A stretch of 44,047 bases of DNA from contig DATELY010000163.1 in the NCBI GenBank assembly GCA_035276085.1, positions 1 to 44,047 on the forward strand, written 5' to 3'. This document shows, piece after piece, positions 25,105 through 33,364 of the stretch. Under the pieces are notes generated by a model. That model ran no database searches. It had not been told where the DNA came from and saw only the letters and a program-made list of their open reading frames with translations. Position numbers and translations under genes: made by a program. The stretch comes from DATELY01 sp035276085. Its GTDB lineage: Bacteria; Pseudomonadota; Gammaproteobacteria; Steroidobacterales; Steroidobacteraceae. The first letter of the stretch is position 1; each line of letters starts with the position of its first letter.

Positions 25105-25479
25105 TCAGTTTCGAGACTGCAGCTGTACGGAGGCACAACCGCGCATGCCCGGCGCCACTTCTGCCGTGAAGCCGTAGCGACCGCCCGGCGCCACGGAAGC
25201 CGAGACCTCATGACGCGACGTCGTCTGCGTCTCTCGCAGACGACAGTCGACCACGAAGACGTGCTCGCCCGGCGCCAGTTCCACCGCGTGATAGCGCGCG
25301 TCGAGCGGCTTGCCGTCCACTGCGCGCAGAATCAACGTCAGCGGCGAGCCCGCGTTGAAGCGGTAATCGCCTGCGACCACGGCGAGTTCATCGCGTTTCA
25401 ATTCCGGGTCATCGTAAGCGCGCAGCGTGGCACACCCACCGAGGGCAACACAGATCCACACGAGGAATTGAAGCTTCAC
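25105..25479 (-). CDS. Small lipoprotein of unknown function
   Basis: 124 aa from GTG 25479, two bases after the mltD stop. The leader KLQFLVWICVALGGCA has the lipobox LGGC, so the mature protein begins at C16. The remainder is a small beta-rich domain (YRFNAGSPLTLILRAVDGKP, ELAPGEHVFVVDCRLRETQT, PGGRYGFTAEVAPGMRGC) with three further cysteines. The PGEH...GGRYGF layout resembles PEGA-like surface domains, a loose similarity only. Its position directly after mltD suggests an accessory role in the same envelope process. Confidence 0.72.
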   Translation of the reverse strand: MKLQFLVWICVALGGCATLRAYDDPELKRDELAVVAGDYRFNAGSPLTLILRAVDGKPLDARYHAVELAPGEHVFVVDCRLRETQTTSRHEVSASVAPGGRYGFTAEVAPGMRGCASVQLQSRN

Positions 25480-25481
25480 GC

Positions 25482-27629
25482 CTATCTCGCGGCCACGTCC
25501 GCGCCGATCTTGTTCACGCGCGGGATCACGAGCTTCGTGCCCGGCCGCACATCGCTCAAATCCACATCCGGGTTGTACTGGCGCAGTAACCATACGGGAA
25601 TGTTGTAGCGGCGCTCGGCCAACTGCCACACCGAATCGCCCTTCTGTACGACATGCGTTTCAGTGTCGGCGATGCGGTACTCGGAGAAGAACACGTCCTG
25701 CAGCTGCTTGTGGAACGTGGCGCGCGTTGCTTCGAATTCACTACGCGAAACCTTGCTGAAATCGAGTTTCAACTTGCGGCCGATGACGACCGGCGTTGCC
25801 GAGCTCATGCGATTCAACTGACGCAGGCGGCTCGCGCGCACATCGAGCCATTCGGCGTAGTGGCCGAGCGTCTCTGCCGCCTGCACACGGATCGTGCCAT
25901 CTTCATGCACGGAATAGTCGCCGGGATCCGCCGTCGCAGCTGCCTGCGCGCCCGGCACGAGTGTCGGGCCCTGCTCTTCCGCTTCGGATTCGGTGACGGG
26001 CTCTGCATCGGGTGCGACCGGTGTTTCGGCAGCGAGCGGCACGCTCTCGACCGGCACCTTGGCAACCGTCTCGATCGGCTCGGCGGTCGCTTCGAGCGCC
26101 AGCACCTGACCTTCGAAGATGAAGTTCGCGCTACGCAGTCCGTTGAACTCCATCAACTGCTCTTCGGTGAGCCCATGCTTCTTGGCGATGCGGGTCAACG
26201 TGTCGCCGCGACGCACGCGATAGCGCTTCACTTCCTGAGTTGCAGAGGCCGCAGCGGGTGGGGGCTGAGGCTCCGTGCGCGCAACGGCGACCGCTGGCTC
26301 GGCCTTCGCTCCAGGCACTTCGAGCACTTGTCCAACGCGCAGCCGATAGGGATGACGCAGATCGTTCTGCCGTGCGAGCTGCGTGAAGCTCACGCCATAG
26401 CGTGTCGCGATGGTCGACAGCGTCTCGCCATTACGCACTCGATGACGGCCGTCCATGCTCACATTCACATCGGCCGTCAGCGTGTCGCGGCTCGGCGTTT
26501 CAGGCAGCCGCGCCAACACGGTGTCGACATCGATGCTTGCCGGCACACGGAACTGGTAACCGCGCGGTACGGGGCGCGAGCCGCTCCAGACCACGGGCAA
26601 CAGCGACGGATTCAAGCGCTTGAGCTCTTCGTGCGTCGACCCCGCGGCCTTGGCCAGCGCCCGCACGGAAGCGCCGTTCGGCAGCTCGATGATCTGGCTG
26701 CTGTCGAGCGGCTCGCGCCGGATGTTGCCGAAGTACTTCTCGGGATTCTGATCGATCTCCAGCGCCGCCAGGAACGCGACGTAGAAGTTGCGCGAGGCGA
26801 ACCCGAAGCTGCGGCTCTGATATTTGCGCGCGATGATCGCGATATCGGACGTCCCCAGCTGTTCCTGCGCACGGCGCATGCCGGCAGGACCATGGTTATA
26901 GGCGGTGAGGGCGAGCGGCCACGAGCCCAGGATCGCGTAGTTCTGTTCCAGGAACTTCACGGCCGCCTCGGTCGAGCGATAGGGATCGAGGCGCTCGTCG
27001 ATCACCGAGTCGATGCGCAGAAAGCGGCGCCCGGTGCTGCGCATGAACTGCCACATGCCCGCCGCGCCGACCTTCGAATAGGCGTAGGTGTTGAACGATG
27101 ATTCGACATGCGGCAGCACGGCGAGCTCGCGCGGCAGGCCGGCGCGCTCGAAGGTCTCCTCGATGCGCGGCTTCCACGCACCCGAGCGGATCAAGCCTTC
27201 GCGAAAGCGATCGGATTGGCCGAGCTGGAAGCGCACTTCCTCGGCGGCCTGTTCGAAGCGGCTGCGGCTCGTGCCTTCGGGCCACAGATCGCGCACCCGC
27301 TGCGCCTCTTCGGACGCGGCATCGCCGTTCGCCAGGTTGCGCAAGATGCGCGTGTACTTCTGCTTGGTCGCGTCGATGCGCCGGGAGCGCTCGCGCGGCG
27401 CCAGGTTGTCCGGAAAGCTCACGGACTCGTACACGACATCGAGCCGCTCCGGATCATGAATGAGACCGCCCGAGGTGCTGACCTCGGTATAGATGCGGCG
27501 CCAGAATGCGATATCGCGTTCGAGCTCCGCGGGACGCACCATGACGTCGCCCGCCATGGCCGTGGACGCAAGCGTGGCGCAGACACTCAGGAGCAGAAGC
27601 GAAAAGACGGCAAGCAGACGCGGCTTCAT
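25482..27629 (-). CDS. mltD: Membrane-bound lytic murein transglycosylase D with three LysM repeats
   Basis: 715 aa. Signal peptide to about residue 26. The SLT domain has catalytic E176 in PHVESSFNTYAYSKVGAAGM plus AYNHGPAGMRRA and ARNFYVAFLAAL. LysM modules bind peptidoglycan: near 396-440 (RVRNGETLSTIATRYGVS), near 468-512 (RVRRGDTLTRIAKKHGLT) and near 655-705 (VVQKGDSVWQLAERRYNIPV). It cleaves glycan strands to 1,6-anhydromuropeptides, which AmpG (30583) would import. The leader lacks a convincing lipobox, unlike E. coli MltD. It is likely cotranscribed with the 25105 lipoprotein. Confidence 0.93.
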   Translation of the reverse strand: MKPRLLAVFSLLLLSVCATLASTAMAGDVMVRPAELERDIAFWRRIYTEVSTSGGLIHDPERLDVVYESVSFPDNLAPRERSRRIDATKQKYTRILRNLANGDAASEEAQRVRDLWPEGTSRSRFEQAAEEVRFQLGQSDRFREGLIRSGAWKPRIEETFERAGLPRELAVLPHVESSFNTYAYSKVGAAGMWQFMRSTGRRFLRIDSVIDERLDPYRSTEAAVKFLEQNYAILGSWPLALTAYNHGPAGMRRAQEQLGTSDIAIIARKYQSRSFGFASRNFYVAFLAALEIDQNPEKYFGNIRREPLDSSQIIELPNGASVRALAKAAGSTHEELKRLNPSLLPVVWSGSRPVPRGYQFRVPASIDVDTVLARLPETPSRDTLTADVNVSMDGRHRVRNGETLSTIATRYGVSFTQLARQNDLRHPYRLRVGQVLEVPGAKAEPAVAVARTEPQPPPAAASATQEVKRYRVRRGDTLTRIAKKHGLTEEQLMEFNGLRSANFIFEGQVLALEATAEPIETVAKVPVESVPLAAETPVAPDAEPVTESEAEEQGPTLVPGAQAAATADPGDYSVHEDGTIRVQAAETLGHYAEWLDVRASRLRQLNRMSSATPVVIGRKLKLDFSKVSRSEFEATRATFHKQLQDVFFSEYRIADTETHVVQKGDSVWQLAERRYNIPVWLLRQYNPDVDLSDVRPGTKLVIPRVNKIGADVAAR

Positions 27630-28087
27630 TGCGATCCGGTTTTATTCAGCTGGTAAGAATTGTCCGGAACGAGAGCGCCCCGGGCAACATAAGTTAAGTC
27701 GGATTGGCGCAGAGTGCTTGATAACCACGTCGGGATTTCTAACAGCGCATCAGCTGGCAGCCTCCCTGCATCGCCTGCGTCTTCCGGACTGTCGCCGGGA
27801 AAGCATGAGCACCGTCACAGTTCCAACCCTAAAAAGAGCGCCGCGAGCACCCTACGACGGCTGGCTGCGCACATGGCATCGGTCATGCAGGACTGCTACG
27901 CATCGAATAACAACATCGCTACGGCAAGCTCATTTTGATCGAGCATTTGTGCCAGTAAGCGAATCAACAAAAGGATTGGCCCCGCGCATGCGGGGCTTTG
28001 TTTTTCTACGGCACGGCACGGAACCTGTGCGGCGCGCGGTCGACTTAATCAACTGAGGTGGACTGCAAAGCCCAGGAGGAATGTGCA
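27630..28087. other. 458-bp gap; possible small transcript ending at a terminator
   Basis: No convincing protein gene. On the plus strand short frames exist (for example one ending ASNNNIATASSF at 27938), but none has a ribosome site. A good rho-independent terminator at 27979-28005 (+) has no plausible protein gene upstream, so a small RNA or a very small ORF between about 27700 and 27980 is possible. The rest holds the mltD and DUF427 upstream regions. Confidence 0.35.
27979..28005 (+). terminator. Rho-independent terminator
   Basis: GCCCCGC and GCGGGGC pair around a GCAT loop and are followed by TTTGTTTTT. The orientation is plus; nothing obvious is upstream for it to terminate. Confidence 0.75.
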
Positions 28088-28468
28088 ATGAGCAAATCAC
28101 CGGGTCATCGTCAGCATCCCGAGCACGTCGTGCGGGAAGTGCGCGTCAACGGACGTGTGCAGGCCAGTGTCGCAGGCGAGGTCCTGGCGGACTCCCGCGA
28201 TGTCATCAAAGTGGAAGAAGACGGTGCGAAAGATCGCTACTACTTCCCGCGGTCGGACGTGAAGATGGACGCGCTGGAACGCACCGACACCACCACTCGC
28301 TGCCCGTTCAAAGGCACCGCCAATTACTTCAGCGTGAACACGGCAGCGAAACAGCTGCAGGACGCAGTCTGGAGTTATGAGGATCCTTATGCGGAACATC
28401 AGGACCTCAAGGGACGCGTCGCGTTCTATGACGAACGCATTCCCGATCTCGAAATCAGAACGATCTAG
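28088..28468 (+). CDS. DUF427 family protein
   Basis: 126 aa from ATG 28088, with AGGAGGA 8 nt upstream. The DUF427 pattern is visible: REVRVNGRVQASVAGEVLAD, the KDRYYFPRSDVKMDAL block, CPFKGTANYFSV, and W.YEDPYAE..DLKGRVAFYD. It is a small beta-barrel domain of unknown function found alone or in fusions across bacteria. No signal peptide, so cytosolic. It is monocistronic, followed by a long foldback repeat between it and the convergent membrane-protein gene. Confidence 0.88.
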   Translation: MSKSPGHRQHPEHVVREVRVNGRVQASVAGEVLADSRDVIKVEEDGAKDRYYFPRSDVKMDALERTDTTTRCPFKGTANYFSVNTAAKQLQDAVWSYEDPYAEHQDLKGRVAFYDERIPDLEIRTI

Positions 28469-28500
28469 TGTGGTGAGTTAGGAACTCGCGTACGTGTCAG

Positions 28501-28598
28501 CGCGCAATGGCGTGAGGGCGTCATGGCGCGATGGCGTCAAGCGCGTGACTTCTGACGCCATTACGCCGTTGCGCCATGATCTCGCGCCGTATTGACGT
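28501..28598. repeat. Foldback repeat (ATGGCGTCA word family) between convergent genes
   Basis: The left arm (28501-28552) reiterates ATGGCGTGAGGGCGTCATGG and ATGGCGTCA, and the right arm (28553-28598) carries TGACGCCATTACGCCGTTGC and GCCATGA. It lies between the DUF427 gene (+) and the membrane-protein gene (-), as a bidirectional terminator would. Confidence 0.8.
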
Positions 28599-28613
28599 TC
28601 CCGCGTTAGGACA

Positions 28614-29387
28614 CTAGGTCGACGCTAGTGGCGTGGTCCCGATACCCGCCTCATGCCGATAGGCAGGCGCGGGCGAATCGCCGAGTGCAGCCCGTTGACG
28701 TTTGATTGCGCGCAACAGCGTCACCGACATGATGGTGAGCCAGAGACCGAACGTCACGAACGGGAACCAGAAGACGAACAGACCATCCCACGCGAAAGGC
28801 CCGTGCTTGAACATGAACCCGATGGGTCCGACTTCATAGATGATGCCGGCCCACAGCGTGAGCCAACCGAGCCAGCGTGGGAACGGAGACAGCTCATCCT
28901 GCGGGCGTGACCAGCTGAAGTAGATGATCGCGAAGAGCTGGAACATGTAGTACTGATCGGTGGTCACCAGCACGAGCGATCCCATTTCGTGCAGCATCTG
29001 CGTGATCTCCGGGGCGCGCTCCGGATTGAAGGCCGCCACGCCCCAGATGATCGGCGGGAACACCAGGAACATGGACATCGTCACGCCGCCGACGAGCTGA
29101 CACATCGACCAGACGGGAATGCCCTTTTCCAGACGCAGCATCTGCGCCGAGATGACGACGGCGAGCGGCACCATGAAGGCGCTGGTCCACGAGGTGATCA
29201 TGGCGCCGAGCCTGATCTGCGAAGCGTTCTGCCGGTAGAACTCGGCAATTTCATTGGCGGGCAGCTTGGGCGACGGCGGCGGAACCATGCCGAGCAATGT
29301 CCACAGTCCCACCCCGAAAATGACCAGGAAGATGAGCGACCACCAGATCAGAATGACCTGGGCGCGCTCGGTCAGATGAATCTTCAT
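28614..29387 (-). CDS. Multi-pass membrane protein of unknown function
   Basis: 257 aa, start chosen at MKIHLTERAQ because GAGG lies 7 nt upstream. About six hydrophobic segments are visible, including VILIWWSLIFLVIFGVGLW, MITSWTSAFMVPLAVVISAQ, VTMSMFLVFPPIIWGVAAF, YMFQLFAIIYFSW and WLTIMSVTLLRAI. A periplasmic-looking loop follows TM1 (PPPSPKLPANEIAEFYRQNA). The C-terminal tail is soluble. I do not recognise the family and no motif suggests transport or catalysis. Neighbours are the DUF427 gene (convergent) and transaldolase (same strand, upstream start not shared). Confidence 0.75.
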   Translation of the reverse strand: MKIHLTERAQVILIWWSLIFLVIFGVGLWTLLGMVPPPSPKLPANEIAEFYRQNASQIRLGAMITSWTSAFMVPLAVVISAQMLRLEKGIPVWSMCQLVGGVTMSMFLVFPPIIWGVAAFNPERAPEITQMLHEMGSLVLVTTDQYYMFQLFAIIYFSWSRPQDELSPFPRWLGWLTLWAGIIYEVGPIGFMFKHGPFAWDGLFVFWFPFVTFGLWLTIMSVTLLRAIKRQRAALGDSPAPAYRHEAGIGTTPLAST

Positions 29388-29531
29388 TGCTGCACCTCGG
29401 GAATAGTCGATCTTTGAATTCGAAGCGTGCCGACGACCGGGCCGCATTATGCGCGAGCAAAACTACGCGCGCGATTCACTCGCGAACGCTCCGGATTCAA
29501 CAACTCAGTGCGCTCGCGCGGCGTCCGCAAC

Positions 29532-30479
29532 TCACCTCACCCGCTTGGCCACCAGCTGTTCGAGCTTGACGATGTCGGCCGCAAACAAACGGATGCCTTC
29601 GGCCGTCTTCTCCGTGGCCATCGCATCTTCGTTGTGCGCATAGCGGAATGCCGCCTCATCGAGCTGCACCCGTTCCACATGCGCCGCGGCTGCGTGCGTC
29701 GGATCGAGCTTGCGTACCACGGGCGCAGTCTCTGCCTGCAGCTCTGCAAGCAGCTGCGGCGAGATCGTGAGCAGGTCGCAGCCGGCGAGCTCCAGAATCT
29801 GACCCTTGTTGCGGAAGCTCGCGCCCATGACCTCGGTGCGGTAGCCGAAATGCTTGTAATACGTGTAGATCTGAGTGACCGACTGCACGCCGGGATCGTC
29901 TGCACCCACGTACTCCTTCCCCGTGCTCTTCTTGTGCCAGTCATAGATGCGGCCCACGAACGGTGAGATGAGTCGCACGCGCGCATCGGCACAGGCAACC
30001 GCCTGGGCGAAGGAGAAGAGCAGCGTCAGGTTGCAGTTGATGCCATCCCGCTGCAGCTGCTCGGCGGCCTTGATCCCTTCCCACGTGGCAGCCACCTTTA
30101 CGAGAATTCGTTCGCGACTCGCGCCGAGCTTCTCGTACAACGCAATCAGGGCGCGCGCCTTTTCAATCGATCCCGCCGTATCGAACGACAATCGCGCATC
30201 CACTTCGCTCGACACGCGCCCCGGCACGATCTTGAGGATCTCGAGACCGAACTCGACGATGAGCCGGTCGAGCACCGCGTCGACCTGCGCGCCGGCACCG
30301 GCATCCTTGATCGCCTTGTCCACGAGATAACTGTATTCCGACATCCCCGCCGCTTTGAGGATGAGACTGGGATTCGTTGTCGCATCCTGTGGCGTGAACG
30401 CTTTCAGAGACGTGAAGTCGCCCGTATCCGCAACGACTTTGGTGAACTGCTTCAGTTGGTCGAGTTGGGTCGAAGACAT
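29532..30479 (-). CDS. tal: Transaldolase
   Basis: 315 aa (E. coli TalB 317). It transfers dihydroxyacetone units between sugar phosphates in the non-oxidative pentose phosphate pathway. Family marks: QDATTNPSLIL (D32), ERILVKVAATWEG with Schiff-base K128, NCNLTLLFSFAQAVACADA, SPFVGRIYDW, and EVMGASFRNKGQILELAGCD. The start MSSTQLDQLK at 30479 matches TalB closely; longer upstream codons are discarded. It is divergent from ampG with a 103-bp shared upstream region that contains a short inverted repeat. Confidence 0.96.
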   Translation of the reverse strand: MSSTQLDQLKQFTKVVADTGDFTSLKAFTPQDATTNPSLILKAAGMSEYSYLVDKAIKDAGAGAQVDAVLDRLIVEFGLEILKIVPGRVSSEVDARLSFDTAGSIEKARALIALYEKLGASRERILVKVAATWEGIKAAEQLQRDGINCNLTLLFSFAQAVACADARVRLISPFVGRIYDWHKKSTGKEYVGADDPGVQSVTQIYTYYKHFGYRTEVMGASFRNKGQILELAGCDLLTISPQLLAELQAETAPVVRKLDPTHAAAAHVERVQLDEAAFRYAHNEDAMATEKTAEGIRLFAADIVKLEQLVAKRVR

Positions 30480-30540
30480 GGACGTAAGCTCAGGCTGGGG
30501 GATGGCGCCTATCTTACTCTGATGCTTGAGTACTGCAGAT

Positions 30541-30556
30541 TTCGAGTACGCTCGAA
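30541..30556. promoter_or_regulatory. Short inverted repeat in the tal/ampG divergent region
   Basis: TTCGAG-TACG-CTCGAA is a perfect 6-bp-arm palindrome midway between two divergent starts, with another GAGTAC half-word 9 bp to the left. The position suits an operator, but the regulator is unknown. Confidence 0.3.
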
Positions 30557-30582
30557 TCATTCGGCATTGCGAGATGGTGGCC

Positions 30583-31815
30583 ATGACGTTGACCCGCACG
30601 CACAAGATTCTCGTGCTGATCGCGCTGTACCTGGCGCAGGGGCTGCCGTACGGATTCTTCACGCAGGCGTTGCCGGTTCTGATGCGCGACGCGGGCTACT
30701 CGCTCAAAGCCATCAGCGCTGCGAGCCTGCTGTACTTGCCTTGGGCACTGAAGTTCTTGTGGGCACCGTATCTCGATCATCGCGGCACACAGCGCGCTTG
30801 GCTTCTCACGCTGCAGATCTGCTCGGTCGTGGCTGCGCTGCTGCTGGCGGGAATCGATATCGCTCGAGGGTTGGCGATCGTGCTGGCAGCGGCACTCGTC
30901 TTCAACCTCATCGCCGCAACGCAAGACGTGGCCACCGACGCGCTGGCGGTGCGCCTGCTCGATTCCCGCGAGCGCGGGCTGGCGAATGCGATCCAGGTCG
31001 GCGCGTACCGCGTCGGCATGATTCTGGGTGGCGGCGTGCTGTTGTGGATTTTCGCACGCACCAGCTGGTCGACCATGTTCTTCTGCATGGCTGTGTTGCT
31101 CGCGCTGACCGTGCTGCCCGTGGTGGCCTTGCCCAGCGTGGCACGCCAACCGACGAATCCGCCGCACACAGCATTGCTGTTGGGCTGGCTGACCCGACTG
31201 CGACGCCCGGGCATGGCGACCATCATGGCCTTGATTCTCTGCTACCGGTTCGGTGATGCGATGCTCTCGAAGCAGCTCACGCCGTTCATGCGCGATTGGA
31301 AGCTGTCACTGGAAACCATCGCGATCATGAAGGGCATCCTCGGTTCCGCGACGAGCCTCGTCGGTGCACTGATCGGTGGATGGTTTGCCTTCTATGTCGG
31401 TCGACGAACTGCGTTGCTGGTCAGCGGACTGCTGCAGGCAGGTTCGTTCGTGCTGTACCTGCTGGTGGCTTTGAACCTCGCCGGGATTCACGTGCTGTGG
31501 ATCGCAACGGTGGTCGAAGGCCTGGTCGGTACGATGGCAACGGTTGCCTTGTTTACGTTGATGATGGATGTTGCCGAGCCCGAGCACGCTGGCACCGACT
31601 ACACGCTCCTCGCAAGTGCAGTCGTTCTGTTCGATGGCATCGGCGCATTCGTTGGAGCGGCCATCGCCGATGCCACGAGCTACGCCACGACGTTCATCAT
31701 CGGAACGGTGCTCGCTGCCGCGGGATGCGTGTTCGTGGTGTACCACCTCGATCGTGTGACCATTTCGGAACGAATCACGCATGCATGGCGTGGCACGAGG
31801 GTCGCGAGTGCCTGA
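30583..31815 (+). CDS. ampG: AmpG-like muropeptide permease (MFS)
   Basis: 410 aa. The opening KILVLIALYLAQGLPYGFFTQALPVLMRDAGYS matches AmpG-family transporters in pieces such as YLAQGLPYGFFTQALP and FLWAPYLDHRG, followed by ATQDVATDALAVRLLDSRER and LCYRFGDAMLSKQLTPFM. About 12 membrane helices are readable. AmpG imports 1,6-anhydro-muropeptides made by lytic transglycosylases for cell-wall recycling, which ties it to MltD. Some relatives move other substrates, so specificity is inferred. Start 30583 or 30574 are both possible; neither has a strong ribosome site. Confidence 0.85.
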   Translation: MTLTRTHKILVLIALYLAQGLPYGFFTQALPVLMRDAGYSLKAISAASLLYLPWALKFLWAPYLDHRGTQRAWLLTLQICSVVAALLLAGIDIARGLAIVLAAALVFNLIAATQDVATDALAVRLLDSRERGLANAIQVGAYRVGMILGGGVLLWIFARTSWSTMFFCMAVLLALTVLPVVALPSVARQPTNPPHTALLLGWLTRLRRPGMATIMALILCYRFGDAMLSKQLTPFMRDWKLSLETIAIMKGILGSATSLVGALIGGWFAFYVGRRTALLVSGLLQAGSFVLYLLVALNLAGIHVLWIATVVEGLVGTMATVALFTLMMDVAEPEHAGTDYTLLASAVVLFDGIGAFVGAAIADATSYATTFIIGTVLAAAGCVFVVYHLDRVTISERITHAWRGTRVASA

Positions 31816-31871
31816 TTGCGCGAGCCACGGGCCCGACTGGACGCTCCCTCACAAACCGGCTCAAGACTTGT

Positions 31872-31900
31872 ACTTAGGAACTCGACTTTAAGTTCTGAGT
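31872..31900 (+). promoter_or_regulatory. TAGGAACTC box with inverted repeat upstream of the 31984 gene
   Basis: TAGGAACTC (31875-31883) resembles an extracytoplasmic-function sigma -35 element (GGAACT), and TCAAC follows 16 nt after GAACTC at the -10 distance. The same stretch forms an imperfect inverted repeat (ACTTAGGAACT / AGTTCTGAGT). Related boxes are at 32347-32355, 32822-32830 and 28479-28487. Confidence 0.35.
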
Positions 31901-31983
31901 CAACACTAGGGACGCAGTCGAGCTGCCGTACGAAGATGCCAAAGCCAGTAAATTCGCAGGAATACAGCAGGGAGCGATCGGGC

Positions 31984-32232
31984 ATGTCCACCGGACGGGC
32001 GGCTGAAATCTCGGCTCTTCCGACCGATCTCAGCGAGCTTGCGCGCCAGTTGCAACTCAGCACCCACGACACAGAGCTGCTGCGGCAACTTGCCGATGAA
32101 GCCGTGTCCCGCTTCGCATCCGACGACGACGCCACCGCCTGGTTTGAAAACGAAGTAAGAAGTCGCTACCCCAACCTGTGGTGGTCCATCCGGGAGTGGC
32201 TCGCGCGGCGTTCACTCTCGAGTTCCAGATAG
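31984..32232 (+). CDS. Small acidic helical protein of unknown function
   Basis: 82 aa from ATG 31984, with GGGAG 9 nt upstream; an earlier in-frame ATG at 31936 lacks one. It is predicted mostly helical and acidic (LPTDLSELARQLQLSTHDTE, LRQLADEAVSRFASDDDATA, WFENEVRSRYPNLWWSIREW), with a Trp-rich end. No membrane segment or signal. The family is unknown. It is the first of three consecutive small plus-strand genes (with 32456 and 32858), each preceded by a TAGG(G)AACT box, suggesting shared regulation. Confidence 0.55.
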   Translation: MSTGRAAEISALPTDLSELARQLQLSTHDTELLRQLADEAVSRFASDDDATAWFENEVRSRYPNLWWSIREWLARRSLSSSR

Positions 32233-32455
32233 TCGCTACGAGCGGCACCGTTAGAGCGCTGGGCCTCCGTCGGTATTCCAATCGCGCTCACCGCAAACAG
32301 CCCGTACCTTGCTGCGCCGCGATGTCAGTGTCCTGACCTCATTGCGTAGGGAACTACCGTCCATTGTCAGGAATTGGAAGGAGCGAACACCCGCCGATGA
32401 AGCATTTCGTGCTGACATTCCCGAGGATCGTGTTCTCTCCAACCGGAGCTGTCGT

Positions 32456-32731
32456 ATGAACATCACAGATGATTCATCCGTCGAGACTTTGGATTCGGAC
32501 TTGGGTATCTCGGCGGCATTCATGTCGATTGCAGAATCTGCGGGTGATCGACGACGTGCGCAGTCGGCATTCAAGGCCGCCGTGAAGCATTACAACGAGG
32601 CGGCTCACGCACTCGCATGGATCACGGATGCCGCGGCGTTGGACGCGAACGACGCCGACTATCTACGTGGCAGATTGCATGCGCTCGAATTGCGTGTGCA
32701 GAGATTCGAGCAACGCGAGTCCCCTTCATGA
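32456..32731 (+). CDS. Small protein, tandem paralogue A (unknown family)
   Basis: 91 aa from ATG 32456, with GGAGCTG 7 nt upstream. It is clearly homologous to the next gene: both share SSVE.L.SDL.I.AAFMSIAE, DRRRA.SAFKAAVKHYN and a C-terminal LELR..RFE.R. The predicted fold is helical, with an ordered conserved N-terminal half and a divergent middle. No signal peptide or membrane segment, so probably cytosolic. A TAGGGAACT box lies about 100 bp upstream. I do not recognise the family and make no functional claim. Confidence 0.65.
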   Translation: MNITDDSSVETLDSDLGISAAFMSIAESAGDRRRAQSAFKAAVKHYNEAAHALAWITDAAALDANDADYLRGRLHALELRVQRFEQRESPS

Positions 32732-32857
32732 CGCGCGTGCTCACGGCACACCGATATGAGGGTCGTGCGATAGCCGCACGGCGCTCGCCCTTGTTGTGCG
32801 CGATTCACTGAACTGCGCGCGTAGGAACTCAACACCGGCAACCTGAATTATGTCGGC

Positions 32858-33127
32858 ATGGACGGAGACATCCAATCATCCGTCGAGGCCTTGAATTCGG
32901 ATCTGGACATCGCAGCCGCATTCATGTCGATCGCAGAAGTCGCGAACGATCGTCGGCGCGCGCACTCTGCGTTCAAGGCAGCTGTCAAACACTACAACGA
33001 TGTCACGCAGCGTCTCGTCAACATGCTTGGCACGATGAATGCCGCGGACGTGGACACCTGCCGCGACAAAATCACGACACTCGAACTGCGCCTCAAGCGA
33101 TTTGAAAAGCGCTGGTCGTCGACTTGA
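32858..33127 (+). CDS. Small protein, tandem paralogue B (unknown family)
   Basis: 89 aa starting MDGDIQSSVEALNSDLDIAA. It matches paralogue A nearly residue for residue over AAFMSIAE and DRRRAHSAFKAAVKHYND, diverges over the middle (RLVNMLGTMNAADVDTCRD) and re-converges at TLELRLKRFEKRW. The conserved Arg/Lys-rich helix could mediate protein or nucleic-acid contact. A TAGGAACTC box ends 27 bp before the ATG, so the leader would be very short if that box is a -35 element. Duplication is recent enough for clear similarity but flanking DNA is not alike. Confidence 0.65.
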   Translation: MDGDIQSSVEALNSDLDIAAAFMSIAEVANDRRRAHSAFKAAVKHYNDVTQRLVNMLGTMNAADVDTCRDKITTLELRLKRFEKRWSST

Positions 33128-33364
33128 TCGGCAGGACATTTCTCATTTCTTGATGTAGTTGGCATTCGGCGACCCTCCTGCGGCGAGAACACCCGCCCGT
33201 GCATCGGGGATACCAGGAATGGGTCCAGTTCTCGGTTCGCAAATCCTCAGTTGCGACCCTTTATTTTTTCAACGGATCTGCCGATGCAGTGTTGCGGAAC
33301 GAAGAATGCTTCACGCGCGGGATGCCCCGTGCCTATAACCACGAACTGTAGTGATCCAGCGTCG

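Noticed and set aside
25653..27101. 482-codon plus-strand open frame opposite mltD
   Set aside because: Antisense shadow; the MltD catalytic and LysM motifs are on the minus strand.
27872..27938. tmRNA-like tag (ASNNNIATASSF)
   Set aside because: The alanine-ended tag pattern and tRNA-like ends of ssrA are absent.
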